The notes beneath the pieces are model-generated. The model saw nothing but the letters and a program-made list of their open reading frames with translations. It did not search any database and was not told the origin of the DNA. DNA of 64,000 nt from Adiantum capillus-veneris (taxonomy: Eukaryota; Streptophyta; Polypodiopsida; Polypodiales; Pteridaceae). A program made the position numbers and the translations under genes. The stretch is from NCBI GenBank assembly GCA_014529385.2, contig CM043960.1, positions 74,617,910 to 74,681,909 on the forward strand. Direction: 5' to 3'. Shown in pieces: positions 1 to 10,309 of the stretch (positions are counted from its first letter, which is position 1; the number at the start of each line of letters is the position of its first letter).

Positions 1-533
1 AAAGATGTTTCTATCATATTGATTGATGCTAGAGCTCCTTGCAGTACCCGTCCAACTTTGATCTGATCACCATTGTTGGCCCTTAACTCGGACAAGCTCA
101 TCAAGCTCACATTACTAGCTCCACCAAATGCACTGACAATGCCGATGAAGGATGCCATCGTAGCTCCCGTTTAGCACAATGTAAATGACGTCCGACTCTT
201 AGCCATCTTTGCAAGAAGATCGGACACTCACAATGGATAGGCATATTGAAATAGAGGCTCCCATTAAGGCTTTTCACAAAAAACTGATCATTCTGCCACT
301 TCCCTCATTCTCCAAGGCTATGTTGGCCTAAGTAACACAACGAATCCCTCCCCACGGCGTCAAATGGGAGGCCCTTCGCCAAGACCAGTTGAAGACTATC
401 CTGCATGAGGATCATGGTTAAGCTTCAAAATAGGTTTGTCTCGGAGAAAAAAGGTCCCAGTGAACTTAATTCCTGAAGCTCCCACTCTGATACACCTCAA
501 ACCTACTTTAACTCTTGCATCGGCATTATAAAA
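1..533 (+). other. Probable upstream part of retroelement ORF, unreadable
   Basis: No frame stays open here. By position it should encode the part of the giant-element ORF between the acidic region and the coiled coil. I could not align it by eye with the corresponding part of the copy at 48996-53421. From about position 477 the frame is open and runs into the coiled-coil ORF that follows. Confidence 0.3.
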
Positions 534-1169
534 GTGACTAATCACAGGGTTGTCTTGCTTTCGAATGCACTTGCTGAGGAAAATCTGCAAACCATCAACG
601 CTCTCCAAGGAGAGTTAGAAGACCGAATGAATGTCATCACCGATCTTCAGAGGCAAGTGCAGGAGATGAAGGCTGAAGCTGAACAACATCATCTAGCCAC
701 AGATAGACAGCAAAAGGAAATGGAAGAGTTAGGTGATCTGCTCACCAAATTATCAGATGATTGCAAAGCGAAAGACGAGCAGTTGACAGAAGTTACAAAT
801 GAACTTCTTACGACATCCCTGTCAGCTCAAAAAATTCCAGTGCAATTGGATGTTGCAAATGATTCTTTGCAATACTCTAAACAGAGAATAAATGATCAGG
901 AAATATTTTTACGGAAAATCAAAGAAAATCCAACCGTGGCCTCCATCAAAGGGATTGATGAAGTATACAAGGCACTAGAAAACAAGAATAAGGACCTCGA
1001 GTTAGAATTAAAGCTAGAGCAATCACGGCGTAGGGACCTGTCTTTGATGCGGGTCCAGAGAGAAGAAGAGCTCCTTAAAGAAATAGCTGAGCTCAAGAGA
1101 GTTAACCAGCTCTTGAGGGAAGGAAGGCCGGATACGCAGGAAGAGGTAGACACTTCAGAGCTGCCATAG
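534..1169 (+). pseudogene. Coiled-coil segment of giant-retroelement 3' ORF, copy A
   Basis: About 211 residues, strongly charged and rich in Glu, Lys, Gln and Leu with heptad-like spacing, for example around DLQRQVQEMKAEAEQHH and ELKLEQSRRRDL. This predicts a long coiled coil with no membrane segment or signal peptide. The first codon of the longest open stretch is GTG, and the frame is already open from about 477, so 534 is not a real start. An equivalent coiled coil lies on the minus strand at 50141-50694 between the same kinds of flanking domains, which is why I read this as the middle of one large protein and not as a gene. The function is unknown. A scaffold or structural role beside the retroelement capsid is only a guess. 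Confidence 0.6.
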
Positions 1170-1199
1170 ATAAATATACCCTTGGTCTCATTTGTTGAG

Positions 1200-2246
1200 T
1201 TGGAGACATAGTACACATCAGAGTTGCGTGATGAAGAGGATTTTCAGATTAACATCACAGATGCAGACACAGTGCCTATGGTCCAGCCTATCAAAAGATG
1301 AGGAGGAGGCAGTGAAAGAAAAGATCACCCAAGAGGTGGATGATCAATGGAAAGCCGCGATGGATTGGGATTTGAGAGTTCTACACTCTGTCAACATCAC
1401 TCAACTCACTCCCAATCAGATCAATGTGCAATGGCATTAGCAATCCCTGCCATACCCTCTCATAAAAGTGGAACTACTACAGGTAAAAGAGAGACTCTAC
1501 AAAGACATGCAAGAAGATGGCACAGATAAAGACCACCCAAAGTGGAGGTAGAGATGGTTGAACAAGAATCCACGGTCTTTGATTCTGTTCACAAGAGCAC
1601 CTGCAGCCCTGCAAAGAGATTCAACATTTTGTCATGTACCCAGAGTAAGGAGATTCAAGAGCATGAGGCACTGACAAAGAAGCGGCCAACCTGGTTGAAC
1701 TACCCCAGACTGCCAACTCCAGAGAAAGGACAAGCAACAGAGGAATACATGGTGAAAAGCCTAATGGGCGCCATTTCTTTCTTCAAGAGTGTACCGGATC
1801 TCTCATGCGCAATGTTATACAAGATATGCCAAATGCTTCTCAGTTGTATTAAAGTTTTTCATGAGCAAGAACAAGCAGGCGCTCCATGGATATCATTCCT
1901 TGAGGGAGACAAGGGGTTATGCTATGATCGCAGTGGTCAGCCTTTCGAAGAAGTACTTTATGGCTTCTACACCCGGTGTATGTTCTTACCTTCACATATT
2001 ATGTTGGCGTTTGAGGAAGCTTTCTACATTGGATTCTTCACTTTACGAACGAAGATCTTTACGCCACTGATTAGCAACCTCACATCCAGATTTGTAGACT
2101 ACTCAACGGTGGAGCTGAAGAATAGAGTGACCATGCAATTTCTGCAAGTGCCAGACAAAGAAAGAAAAATCAGATGCCAAAAGGCAGTGAATGCGCTTAA
2201 AGACCACCTCGCCAGTCGTCAACCCAAAGATTATTTCAGCCCATAA
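1200..2246 (+). pseudogene. C-terminal domain of giant-retroelement 3' ORF, copy A
   Basis: Reading starts in one frame (about 1200-1655, with stops after NINVQWH near 1438 and after HPKWR near 1542) and shifts to another frame to the stop at 2244-2246. Across both frames it matches the minus-strand copy at 48996-50078. Paired landmarks are LPYPLIK/LPYPLLK, PTWLNYPRLP/PTWLNYPKLP, EYMVKSL/QYMVKTL, PDLSCAM/PDLTCIM, SGQPFEE/SGQPSKE and FEEAFYIGFFT/FEEAFYTGFFT. The ATG at 1542 lies downstream of homologous sequence and is not a start. The domain is globular, with no motif I recognise. The stop lies only 26 bases before a polypurine tract and LTR, so this is the last coding unit of an LTR element. 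The frameshift and in-frame stops make it a pseudogene. Confidence 0.7.
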
Positions 2247-2271
2247 AGCTGTGTCAAGGGACGACACAGGC

Positions 2272-2285
2272 AAGGAGGGGGGGAA
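2272..2285 (+). promoter_or_regulatory. Polypurine tract (plus-strand primer site), copy A
   Basis: The tract AAGGAGGGGGGGAA directly precedes the TG of the LTR. The minus-strand copy at 48938-48952 has nearly the same tract before its own TGTTAG LTR start. In LTR elements this purine RNA resists RNase H and primes plus-strand DNA synthesis. Confidence 0.8.
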
Positions 2286-2572
2286 TGTTAGCAGTAAGCT
2301 AACACGGACATCATTTTTCGGAGTTCTCTTTGTAAAACATTTATTATTTTGTGATTTGTTTGCCGATGAGTGATTGTCTTTTGGTGATTTCAGTCACTTG
2401 AGTGTAGCCTGAGTTAGATGCGATTTGTTAGTTGTTTTCTGAGAGATTGACACCCTCTTGTAGCCTCTATGCACTAGTCGAGTCAGCTTCGTCCCATGGA
2501 TTGACAATTTAATCGTGGTTCTCGCTAATAGTGCAATAAGATAGGATAGTGAGGTTAGACATGCATCCCACA
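2286..2572 (+). repeat. 3' LTR, short form (287 bp), family I
   Basis: Starts TGTTAGCAGTAAGC and ends CATCCCACA, giving TG...CA ends. It matches the reverse complement of the 5' LTR at 30994-31997 at both ends: the first ~75 bases (through AAAACATTTATTATTTTG) and the last ~200 bases (from TTTGCCGATGAG). About 715 bases in the middle of the long form are absent here. The 931-bp LTR at 48007-48937 is also long, so the short form is more likely a deletion than the ancestral state. Confidence 0.8.
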
Positions 2573-2992
2573 TGAGGTGAAGATAGCAAGCTTCACTCAC
2601 CAAGCATTAGCATAATAAAAAAATAAACATGATTAGCATGAACTTGAAAAATACCCAGCCTCAATCCCAAGACCTCAAACACCATGAAAGGTGAGGAAAG
2701 CTGGCATGGAGTGAGGAAGAAGAGAGAAGTAGAAGTAGCTCTATCAGAAAGCAATACCCCCTTGCACATAAGCACTCCTATCTCTTGTAGCATAGCTTAG
2801 CATAGTGAGAATGGAAATTAGAGAGATTGATAAGCAAGCATAAGCCTTCTCTTGTGTGGATTTGCATCCATAGACAAGAGCTTGTTATAGTAGGTACTCA
2901 ACTTCTCAATCTTGGAGAAGGAGATGGAGTTCTTGCTTCACAAGAGTGTGTGAAGAGAAGAATGATAGAGGGAGAGGGCTCGTGGAAGGCTC

Positions 2993-3042
<50 letters not shown>

Positions 3043-3759
3043 GCTTGGTCGACCCCCTTTCCTAGGCTTCCCTTGAAGCTCATTGGGCCATGTAGCCCTC
3101 GAGCCAATGAGAGCTTGGCTCCCTTTGGGACAAGGTGTGTAGCCTCTTGACAAGTTTCCTTCTTTCCCTCTTGTGAGGCTAAGCTAGCACCCCCTTTGCT
3201 CAAGCATAGCCCGTGCTTGCTTAAGCAGTGTGCCTCTACATCTGACATGTGGCCCCTTTCCTCTCATGAGAGTATGGGCCCTTGGTGAGGTGCACACACA
3301 CTACCTACATCCCTCCTTTGTAGGGCTCGCCCCCTCCTTTGTAGCTAGTTCTTTGAACTTGGTAAGCAGACATGCCCCCTGCTTAAGTACAGCCTTTGCT
3401 TAAGCAAGCTTCCCCCTTGCCTGCTTGGACATTAATTAGAGCTTCATTAAGTGCACCTTGCTCTTTGTTAAGCTGCCTCCATTATGGACCCTTAATGAGA
3501 TGCAGCCATCTCTCCTCTTGGTCCCATGGTGAGGTGAGCTTAAAGCACTTATGGCACCTAGCTCTTTGATAGACTATCTCCCTTTTGATCTCTAGTTAGA
3601 GATAATATTATCTCTCATTTAGGCCCATGGTTGAAATATGTCTACAAGCACATATCTATATTCTAACTCTTGTTTCCTTTTTATCTCCCCATATTAAATG
3701 ATCAGTTTAACATGAGAAAATCATTTGGTAAAGTTAGATATTAGATTTTATGACATTAC
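2573..3759 (-). repeat. 3' LTR of Ty3 element E1
   Basis: On the minus strand it begins after AAGAGAGAGG with GTAATGTCATAAAATC and appears to end CTTCACCTCA, abutting the LTR of copy A. The first ~230 bases match the LTR-like sequence starting at 35384 on the plus strand (shared TGATTTTCTCAT, CTGATCATTTA and GGTTAGAATATAGA-like stretches). It carries a GA microsatellite. The exact inner end is inferred from the TG/CA rule and was not checked with a second full copy. Confidence 0.55.
2997..3039. repeat. (GA)n microsatellite
   Basis: An uninterrupted GA run of about 43 bases inside the E1 LTR. Ser-Leu and Arg-Glu ORFs that cross it are artefacts. Confidence 0.95.
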
Positions 3760-4246
3760 CTCTCTCTTGAAATCATATTCGTCCTTGACTATGAGGTAAG
3801 GAGGGTAAATCATACTCATTAGTCCAATTTACTTAGCGGGTAGAGGATCCCTTTTTACCCTACGACATCATTCCAGAGTGGATAACTAGTCCACTTGGTG
3901 CTTGAGAGACACTGTCTACCGCAAGCATGCCTGCTCTTTAGTCCATTTCATTCTCCCAAAGTAGAGTGACAAAATCTACTTGGTGTTTGAGAGACATTGT
4001 CATCACAAACATGATTCTAAGCATGCATACTGTTTAAATTTGTGCACAATTAAAAAGAGAACTAGTCTTATAAGACAAAAACATGGATCATTTAGAAGAA
4101 ATTTGTACATTTTCTTAGTCTAATGTAGCATTGTGAGCGTTGACAAGGTTCATATTATCCTTAAGCTATACTCCTTGCATCCATCTAGCATATTAAAAAG
4201 GATAATTTTTTAACTTAATAAGATATCGTCGGATAATCTTACCGTG

Positions 4247-4441
4247 TCATAGTACCTTGCCTTCATGTCGAAGGATAGCTTCAGGTTGTAGCACCTCTTC
4301 TTGGTCTTCAACTCTGGGAGGGTCTTCAATAATTGGTTCACTTGGTGGCTCTCCTTTGTAGGGCTTAAGTAGTCTCACATGAAAAGCATTGTGTATGAGC
4401 CAATGGTTGGGCAACTTGAGTTGGAAGGCCATCCGTCTCAT
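4247..4441 (-). pseudogene. E1 integrase C-terminal tail (last array unit)
   Basis: Encodes about 64 residues containing NHWLIHNAFHVRLLKPYKGEPP, followed by an acidic Pro/Glu tail (IEDPPRVEDQEEVLQPEAI). This is the usual Ty3 integrase C-terminal layout, where an SH3-like GPF/Y module is followed by a charged tail that in chromoviruses leads to a chromodomain. I see no clear chromodomain before the stop. The homologous tail of the second copy lies near 34740-34890. Confidence 0.65.
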
Positions 4442-6186
4442 TGATAGGCTTCAAAATTTGGAAAGGACCATAGTATCTTTTTGTTAGTTTAGCATAATAC
4501 TTTTGATGGCCCGTAGGATTTTTGCCCGTCGTTTGCCTTAATCGAGCCTCAGGAAACTTAAGTAGGACCCAATCATTTTCTTTGAATGTTAAGGCCCTTC
4601 AGGTTGTAGCACCTCTTCTTGGTCTTCAACTCTGGGAGGGTCTTCAATAATTGGTTCACTTGGTGGCTCTCCTTTGTAGGGCTTAAGTAGTCTCACATGA
4701 AAAGCATTGTGTATGAGCCAATGGTTGGGCAACTTGAGTTGGAAGGCCATCCGTCTCATTGATAGGCTTCAAAATTTGGAAAGGACCATAGTATCTTTTT
4801 GTTAGTTTAGCATAATACTTTTGATGGCCCGTAGGATTTTTGCCCGTCGTTTGCCTTAATCGAGCCTCAGGAAACTTAAGTAGGACCCAATCATTTTCTT
4901 TGAATGTTAAGGCCCTTCAGGTTGTAGCACCTCTTCTTGGTCTTCAACTCTGGGAGGGTCTTCAATAATTGGTTCACTTGGTGGCTCTCCTTTGTAGGGC
5001 TTAAGTAGTCTCACATGAAAAGCATTGTGTATGAGCCAATGGTTGGGCAACTTTAGTTGGAAGGCCATCCGTCTCATTGATAGGCTTCAAAATTTGGAAA
5101 GGACCATAGTATCTTTTTGTTAGTTTAGCATAATACTTTTGATGGCCCGTAGGATTTTTGCCCGTCGTTTTCCTTAATCGAGCCTCAGGAAACTTAAGTA
5201 GGACCCAATCATTTTCTTTGAATGTTAAGGCCCTTCAGGTTGTAGCACCTCTTCTTGGTCTTCAACTCTGGGAGGGTCTTCAATAATTGGTTCACTTGGT
5301 GGCTCTCCTTTGTAGGGCTTAAGTAGTCTCACATGAAAAGCATTGTGTATGAGCCAATGGTTGGGCAACTTGAGTTGGAAGGCCATCCGTCTCATTGATA
5401 GGCTTCAAAATTTGGAAAGGACCATAGTATCTTTTTGTTAGTTTAGCATAATACTTTTGATGGCCCGTAGGATTTTTGCCCGTCGTTTGCCTTAATCGAG
5501 CCTCAGGAAACTTAAGTAGGACCCAATCATTTTCTTTGAATATTAAGGCCCTTCAGGTTGTAGCACCTCTTCTTGGTCTTCAACTCTGGGAGGGTCTTCA
5601 ATAATTGGTTCACTTGGTGGCTCTCCTTTGTAGGGCTTAAGTAGTCTCACATGAAAAGCATTGTGTATGAGCCAATGGTTGGGCAACTTGAGTTGGAAGG
5701 CCATCCGTCTCATTGATAGGCTTCAAAATTTGGAAAGGACCATAGTATCTTTTTGTTAGTTTAGCATAATACTTTTGATGGCCCGTAGGATTTTTGCCCG
5801 TCGTTTGCCTTAATCGAGCCTCAGGAAACTTAAGTAGGACCCAATCATTTTCTTTGAATGTTAAGGCCCTTCAGGTTGTAGCACCTCTTCTTGGTCTTCA
5901 ACTCTGGGAGGGTCTTCAATAATTGGTTCACTTGGTGGCTCTCCTTTGTAGGGCTTAAGTAGTCTCACATGAAAAGCATTGTGTATGAGCCAATGGTTGG
6001 GCAACTTGAGTTGGAAGGCCATCCGTCTCATTGATAGGCTTCAAAATTTGGAAAGGACCATAGTATCTTTTTGTTAGTTTAGCATAATACTTTTGATGGC
6101 CCGTAGGATTTTTGCCCGTCGTTTGCCTTAATCGAGCCTCAGGAAACTTAAGTAGGACCCAATCATTTTCTTTGAATGTTAAGGCC
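4279..6186 (-). repeat. Tandem array, six units of 318 bp, from integrase C-terminus
   Basis: Units begin at 4279, 4597, 4915, 5233, 5551 and 5869, and the array ends at 6186, so the period is exactly 318 bp. Units differ only at scattered single bases (for example CTTTAGTTGG in the third unit, GTTTTCCTT at its end and AATATTAAGG in the fifth). On the minus strand each unit encodes the end of the integrase, with KENDWVLLKFPEARLRQ and YYGPFQILKPI, then KLPNHWLIHNAFHVRLLKPY in another frame. 318 is divisible by three, but each unit carries the same 1-base frameshift after LKPINE, so the array is not one readable protein. The near identity points to recent unequal exchange or slippage. Confidence 0.95.
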
Positions 6187-7098
6187 CTTCTGTGCTTATC
6201 AGCAGTAGCTTTTTGCCTTTGTTGAGAGATGGAAATAGCCTCCTTAATCTTTTGAAAATATTCTTGTAGGTCATGGCTATAATCATCGACAGCAAAGATC
6301 TTCCCATGTACTTTGAGTAGCAAAGGACTTTTAGCTCTTCCCTCAATGATCTCAAAAGGTGATTTTTTCGTGGAAGTATGTACAATATTATTATAGGCAT
6401 ACTCTATAAGAGGTAAGTACTTAGCCCATTGTGAGTGTTGATCTACTTCGGTAACATAAGTCTTGAGTAGATCGAGTATTGTAAGATTGGATATCTCACT
6501 TTGGCCATCCGTTTGTGGGTGATAGGCCGAAGAGAAATTCAATCTTGTTCCTAGATTTTCAAAGAGGCCTTTCCAAAAATTACTGATCATTCTAAGATCT
6601 CTATCTGTGGGTAATCCATGGTGTTTGAAAATCTGAGATATGAAGAGAGTTGCCATTTGGTGTGCCTTAATAGTCTTTTTGACAGGAGTAAAGTGTGCTT
6701 TGTTGCTAAAACTGTCGACTATTGTCCATATTCCCATGGATAGACTTGGGCAATCCAAAGATGAAATCCATGGATATACTCTCCCATGGTGAGTTTGGGA
6801 TTGGCAATGGATTGAGTAATCCAGGTTGCTTCCCTCTATCATATTTGGTCTTTTGGCATACTACAGGTTTTAAAACATACTCTTGTATGCCCACTTTCAT
6901 GCTAGGCCAATAGAAATATGTCTCTACTCCTTGGAGAGTATATTCAATACCTCTATGCCCCGCATAGGGAGGAGCATGGGATTCATACATAACTTTCTCA
7001 CGAAGGGAATGGGTAACACATAGCCTATTTCCGTGGAGAAGATAACCATCCTGCAAGGTGAATGGTTCCTCTTTCTTCCCCAAAGCAAGGGTTGACAT
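6187..7098 (-). pseudogene. E1 integrase (zinc finger and catalytic core)
   Basis: Read from 7098 downward. The N-terminal H2C2 finger is visible as SHAPPYAGHRG (H-x6-H), YFYWPSM and a partly decayed second pair (PVVCQ, with the first Cys lost). The RNase H-fold core follows, with the first catalytic Asp in SMDFIFGLP, the second region as PTDRDLRM and the Glu in YHPQTDGQSEI. There is a frameshift near 6720-6850 between two overlapping frames. Integrase inserts the DNA copy into the host chromosome. This copy lacks one zinc ligand and an intact frame, so it is dead. Its C-terminal part is amplified in the adjacent 318-bp array. Confidence 0.8.
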
Positions 7099-7149
7099 TA
7101 TGTCTCTAAAATAAGGGTCAGTAGCATACTCGTCTATTATAGAAGATAG

Positions 7150-7687
7150 ATCATCATGTGAGTAGCTATAGACACCGCATTAACTTTTGGTCGTCATGAA
7201 AGTGCATCAGCCACTTGATTGTGCTTACCAGCAATGTGAGCAATATGAAAATTAAATTGCGATAGAAAATTTTACCACCTCATTTGTTTGTTGGAAAGCT
7301 TGGTTTGCATCATGAAATACTTGAGACTTTGGTGGTCGGTTTGTAGAATAAATGGAGTCCCCAATAAGTAGTGCTTCCATGTTTCTAGGGCATGTAGAAC
7401 AGCTAAAAGCTCTTCCATGTTTCTAGGGCATGTAGAACAGCTAAAAGCTCTTTCTCATAAATTCCCAAGACTCGTTCATTAGTATTGAGCCTTCGGCTCT
7501 CATATGCTATGGCATGCCCTTCTTGAAGCAAAACGGATCCAAGGCAATCACCACAAGCATCACATTGGACCTCAAATGGTTTTGAGAGATTGGGAAGCAT
7601 GAGGACTGGTTGAGAGGTAAGCTTCTCTATGAGCTTGTGAAAAGCATTTTGCTCCTTGGTAGTCCATACATACTTAACATTCTTCAT
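7150..7687 (-). pseudogene. E1 RNase H
   Basis: The translation shows the connection and RNase H domain. FEVQCDACGDCLGSVLLQEG holds the first catalytic Asp, NERVLGIYEKELLAVLHALE holds the Glu, and beyond the stop near 7403 the text continues with HQSLKYF and HIAGKHNQVADALS in other frames. A 38-bp direct duplication (7374-7411 and 7412-7449) breaks the frame just after ALETWK. RNase H removes the RNA strand during reverse transcription. Stops and the duplication make it non-functional. Confidence 0.75.
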
Positions 7688-7741
7688 AGTTAAGTCATGT
7701 AGTGGACCTGCTACTTGGGAGAATTTTGCTATGAAGCGTCT

Positions 7742-8638
7742 TTAGTATGCACACATACCAATAAAGCTTCTTAGCTCATGTAGATTCCTTGGGTTAGGCC
7801 ATGATTTTATTACCTCTAACTTTGATGGATCCATACGGATACCATCTTGAGAGATAATATGACCTACGTATTGAATCTCTTGACGAAAAAAATTGCTTTT
7901 CTTTTGGTTGAGAAAAAGCTTATTCTCCCTCAATGCCTGAAAAATCACTTGGAGATGCTGCTTATGTTCCTCCAAAGACTTGGAGTACATGATGATATAA
8001 TCAAAGAACACTCCAGTGAATTTGCGGTAAGGTCTAAAAATTTTCTCCATTAGACAATTGAATGTAGTTGGTGCATTAGTCAAACCAAAAGGCATGACTA
8101 GATATTCATAAAGACCAACCGTTGTGCAAAACGCGGTCTTTAGGATATCTTCATCCACTATCCTTATTTGACGATGTCCACTCTTAAGGTCAATCCGATT
8201 GACCTCATCATCTTTAATGATGATATCATCAAAGAACACTCCAGTGAATTTGCGGTAAGGTCTAAAAATTTTCTCCATTAGACAATTGAATGTAGTTGGT
8301 GCATTAGTCAAACCAAAAGGCATGACTAGATATTCATAAAGACCAATCGTTGTGCAAAACGCGGTCTTTAGGATATCTTCATCCACTATCCTTATTTGAC
8401 AATATCCACTCTTAAGATCAATCCTATTGAAGTAGGTATATCCTTGTAGCTTATCAAACAGATCTTCTACCCAAGGCACGGGAAATCTGTTTTTGATAGT
8501 GATATGGTTTAGTGCTCTATAGTCCACACACATGCGGTATGTACCATCTTTCTTTTGCACTAAAAGGACTGGAGAAAAAAAGGGAGAGGAACTAGGCCCC
8601 ACCATCCCTTTGTCTACCAATTCCTGTACTTGCCTCAT
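7742..8638 (-). pseudogene. E1 reverse transcriptase with duplicated palm
   Basis: Open for 298 codons. The N-terminal RT motifs PVLLVQKKDGTYRMCVDYRAL and PWVEDLF are present, then [24 protein letters not shown] and the catalytic FFDDIII. The block from RIDLKSG through FFD is then repeated in frame, ending FFDYIIM, so the second copy has lost a catalytic Asp. Normal downstream sequence follows (QHLQVIFQALRENKLFLNQKK, ISQDGIRMDPSKLEVIKSWP). The duplication has a 228-bp period (7991-8218 and 8219-8446). Ty3 RT has a single palm, so this enzyme could not fold normally. Upstream (8640-8800) the frame is broken. Confidence 0.85.
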
Positions 8639-8805
8639 GATCTCCTCTTGCTGAGCTTGTGAGACTCGATAAGGGGCTTGTTAGGCGGTGAGCTTCCTGT
8701 GAGGAGTTCAATACGATGGTCATCATCCCCTCATTTTGGAGTTAAATCCATAGGGATATCATCGATGGACACATCTTGGAATCCTTTTAGAAAATTAGAC
8801 AATTC

Positions 8806-9480
8806 TTACTCTTCTTCATTCCTACCATCTAAATTTGATAAAACATTAGGATCTTTTAGAGACTCTTTGACAAAAATCATGTACACACAAACTGAGCTCT
8901 TCATTGACTTATCAAAAGAAGGAGGATTTACAAGTGGAATAGTGCGACCATGCTCACTAGCATCTATATACATGTTCTTTCCCGTGTAGGTGAAGTAGAT
9001 TCTCCTTTCAGGGAACTTCATAATGGCAGCCATGTGATCAAACCATGGCGCCCCTAGGATAGCATCCTCATGTTGGAGAGAAGAGATGAAGAAGTCTTCT
9101 TTGTCGACATAGCTTTGGACATGAAGCAACAGAAGCTTGTTATCCCTTGAAAGTTGTGTCAGCCATTACCATATCTCCCATCTCGAAATCTTGAATGCCC
9201 AACTTGGTGGCCAACTCCATTGATATGAAGTTGTGAGTAGAGCCAGGGTCAAACAAGATGAAGGCATCATGCTCTCTTACCTTTCCCCAAGCATAGGAAA
9301 GTGAAGATCCTTTGCAATGAACATACTCTTTTGGATCTTCGATGGTGGAAGCCCTGCTTGGGGCAAGAATGATAGCCATGTCCTTTGTCCCCACACTTGA
9401 AACACTTATGGTCCTTGCAAAAAGCTTCGAGATCTTCACGAGAGAGTTTGTTTTTTCCTTTGTAAACTCCCTTCTCCTTG
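8806..9480 (-). pseudogene. E1 aspartic protease
   Basis: The active-site stretch reads FILFDPGSTHNFIS. In this family it should be Asp-Ser-Gly, so the central Ser is now Pro. The domain continues past a frame break near 9135 into SYVDKEDFFISSLQHEDAILGAPWFDH, the usual (I)LG.PW flap and helix region of plant Ty3 proteases, and then KFPERRIYFTYTG. Retropepsins act as dimers to cut gag-pol. The altered active site and the frame break suggest it is inactive. Confidence 0.7.
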
Positions 9481-10295
9481 GACCAATTGTTGTTGTTGTT
9501 GTTGGAATTGCCCTGGGAATAATTTTGAACGTTGGTTTTCCCCTTTGCATCATTTTTCTCTTTGATTTCCATGTGCTTGACATTTCATCTAGCCCCTTGA
9601 TGGAAATTGATGCGTGAAGCAACCATGGTGTGATGAATTACTTCACTATAGTACCAGGCCATTGAGAGTTGATTCATGTATTCGGTCATCTCTTCAGGTA
9701 ATCCCGCACATAATACTACCTTTGCTCGGCAAAGTCTATCTTTTGAAAGACAATAGCCTTGAGATGTAAATCCCAAAACTTGTCTACATACTTGTGGATA
9801 GACTCATAAGAGAGAATATTCAAGCTGCACCATTCGGTAAGCACTTTGTCCTTTGCATTGCTTGCAAGGAATTGCTTCATGATGGAAACTCGTAGATTTT
9901 TCTATGTCTTTGGGGCTTCTCCATTTCCACGGAGGCTAGCCCACCATTGACGAGCTGATTTTTGGAAGTGCATAGCTACATGGTGTAGCTTGGAGGACTC
10001 TATGAAGCCCTCATCTCCAAGGGCCGCATCGAATTGTTGGATGAAGGCCAACACTTTGTTGGTAGAACCAAAGCTGCCATCATAGGTGAGAAAAGAGATA
10101 CTCTTTCCTCCCTCCTTGAACTTATTTAGATTTTATGACCTTCACCATGCAGGGTATAATTTGCGATGTCCTCCCCTCCTGTATTGTCTAGGAGAATAGA
10201 CATAGCTTTCTTTGAAAGAGGAGGAAGGTGAAGAAGAAGGAGAAGAGGGTGACCTCTTTATAGCCCTTTTCTTCCTTTGTTGGGGGTCCCATCGT
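9267..10295 (-). pseudogene. E1 gag with CCHC zinc knuckle
   Basis: Read downward from an ATG near 10295 that lies ~15 bases beyond a TTGG primer-like site. Broken frames give a Ser-rich N-terminus, then capsid-like sequence (AMHFQKSARQWWASL, then VSIMKQFLASNAKD) typical of the plant Retrotrans_gag domain, an Asn-rich stretch encoded by (GTT)n near 9490, and one knuckle CFKCGDKGHGYHSC (C-x2-C-x4-H-x4-C) near 9390. Gag builds the particle and the knuckle binds RNA. Several stops and frameshifts are present. Confidence 0.7.
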
Positions 10296-10309
10296 TGCAA
10301 TAGCTCCAA

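Larger units (their letters stand above)
2573..10309 (-). mobile_element. Degenerate Ty3/gypsy element E1 (chromovirus-like)
   Basis: On the minus strand the order is gag, CCHC knuckle, protease, RT, RNase H, H2C2 zinc finger, integrase core and integrase C-terminal region, followed by a purine-rich tract and LTR. That is the canonical Ty3 order. Frameshifts and stops occur in every domain. 3760-4246 is its 3' untranslated stretch and resembles 34900-35383 beside the second copy. Two internal amplifications have expanded it: a 318-bp array (4279-6186) and a 228-bp duplication in RT. The sequence at its gag end is an LTR unrelated to the LTR at its 3' end, so the element is either a mosaic or joined to foreign sequence. 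Confidence 0.75.

Noticed and set aside
1542-2246. ORF from the ATG at 1542 as a complete gene
   Set aside because: Homology to the minus-strand copy continues upstream in another frame, so the ATG is internal.
2827-3248. ORFs of Arg-Glu or Ser-Leu repeats on both strands
   Set aside because: They are translations of the GA microsatellite at 2997-3039. The same applies at 22736-23071, 42607-43080, 43234-43647 and 47188-47477.
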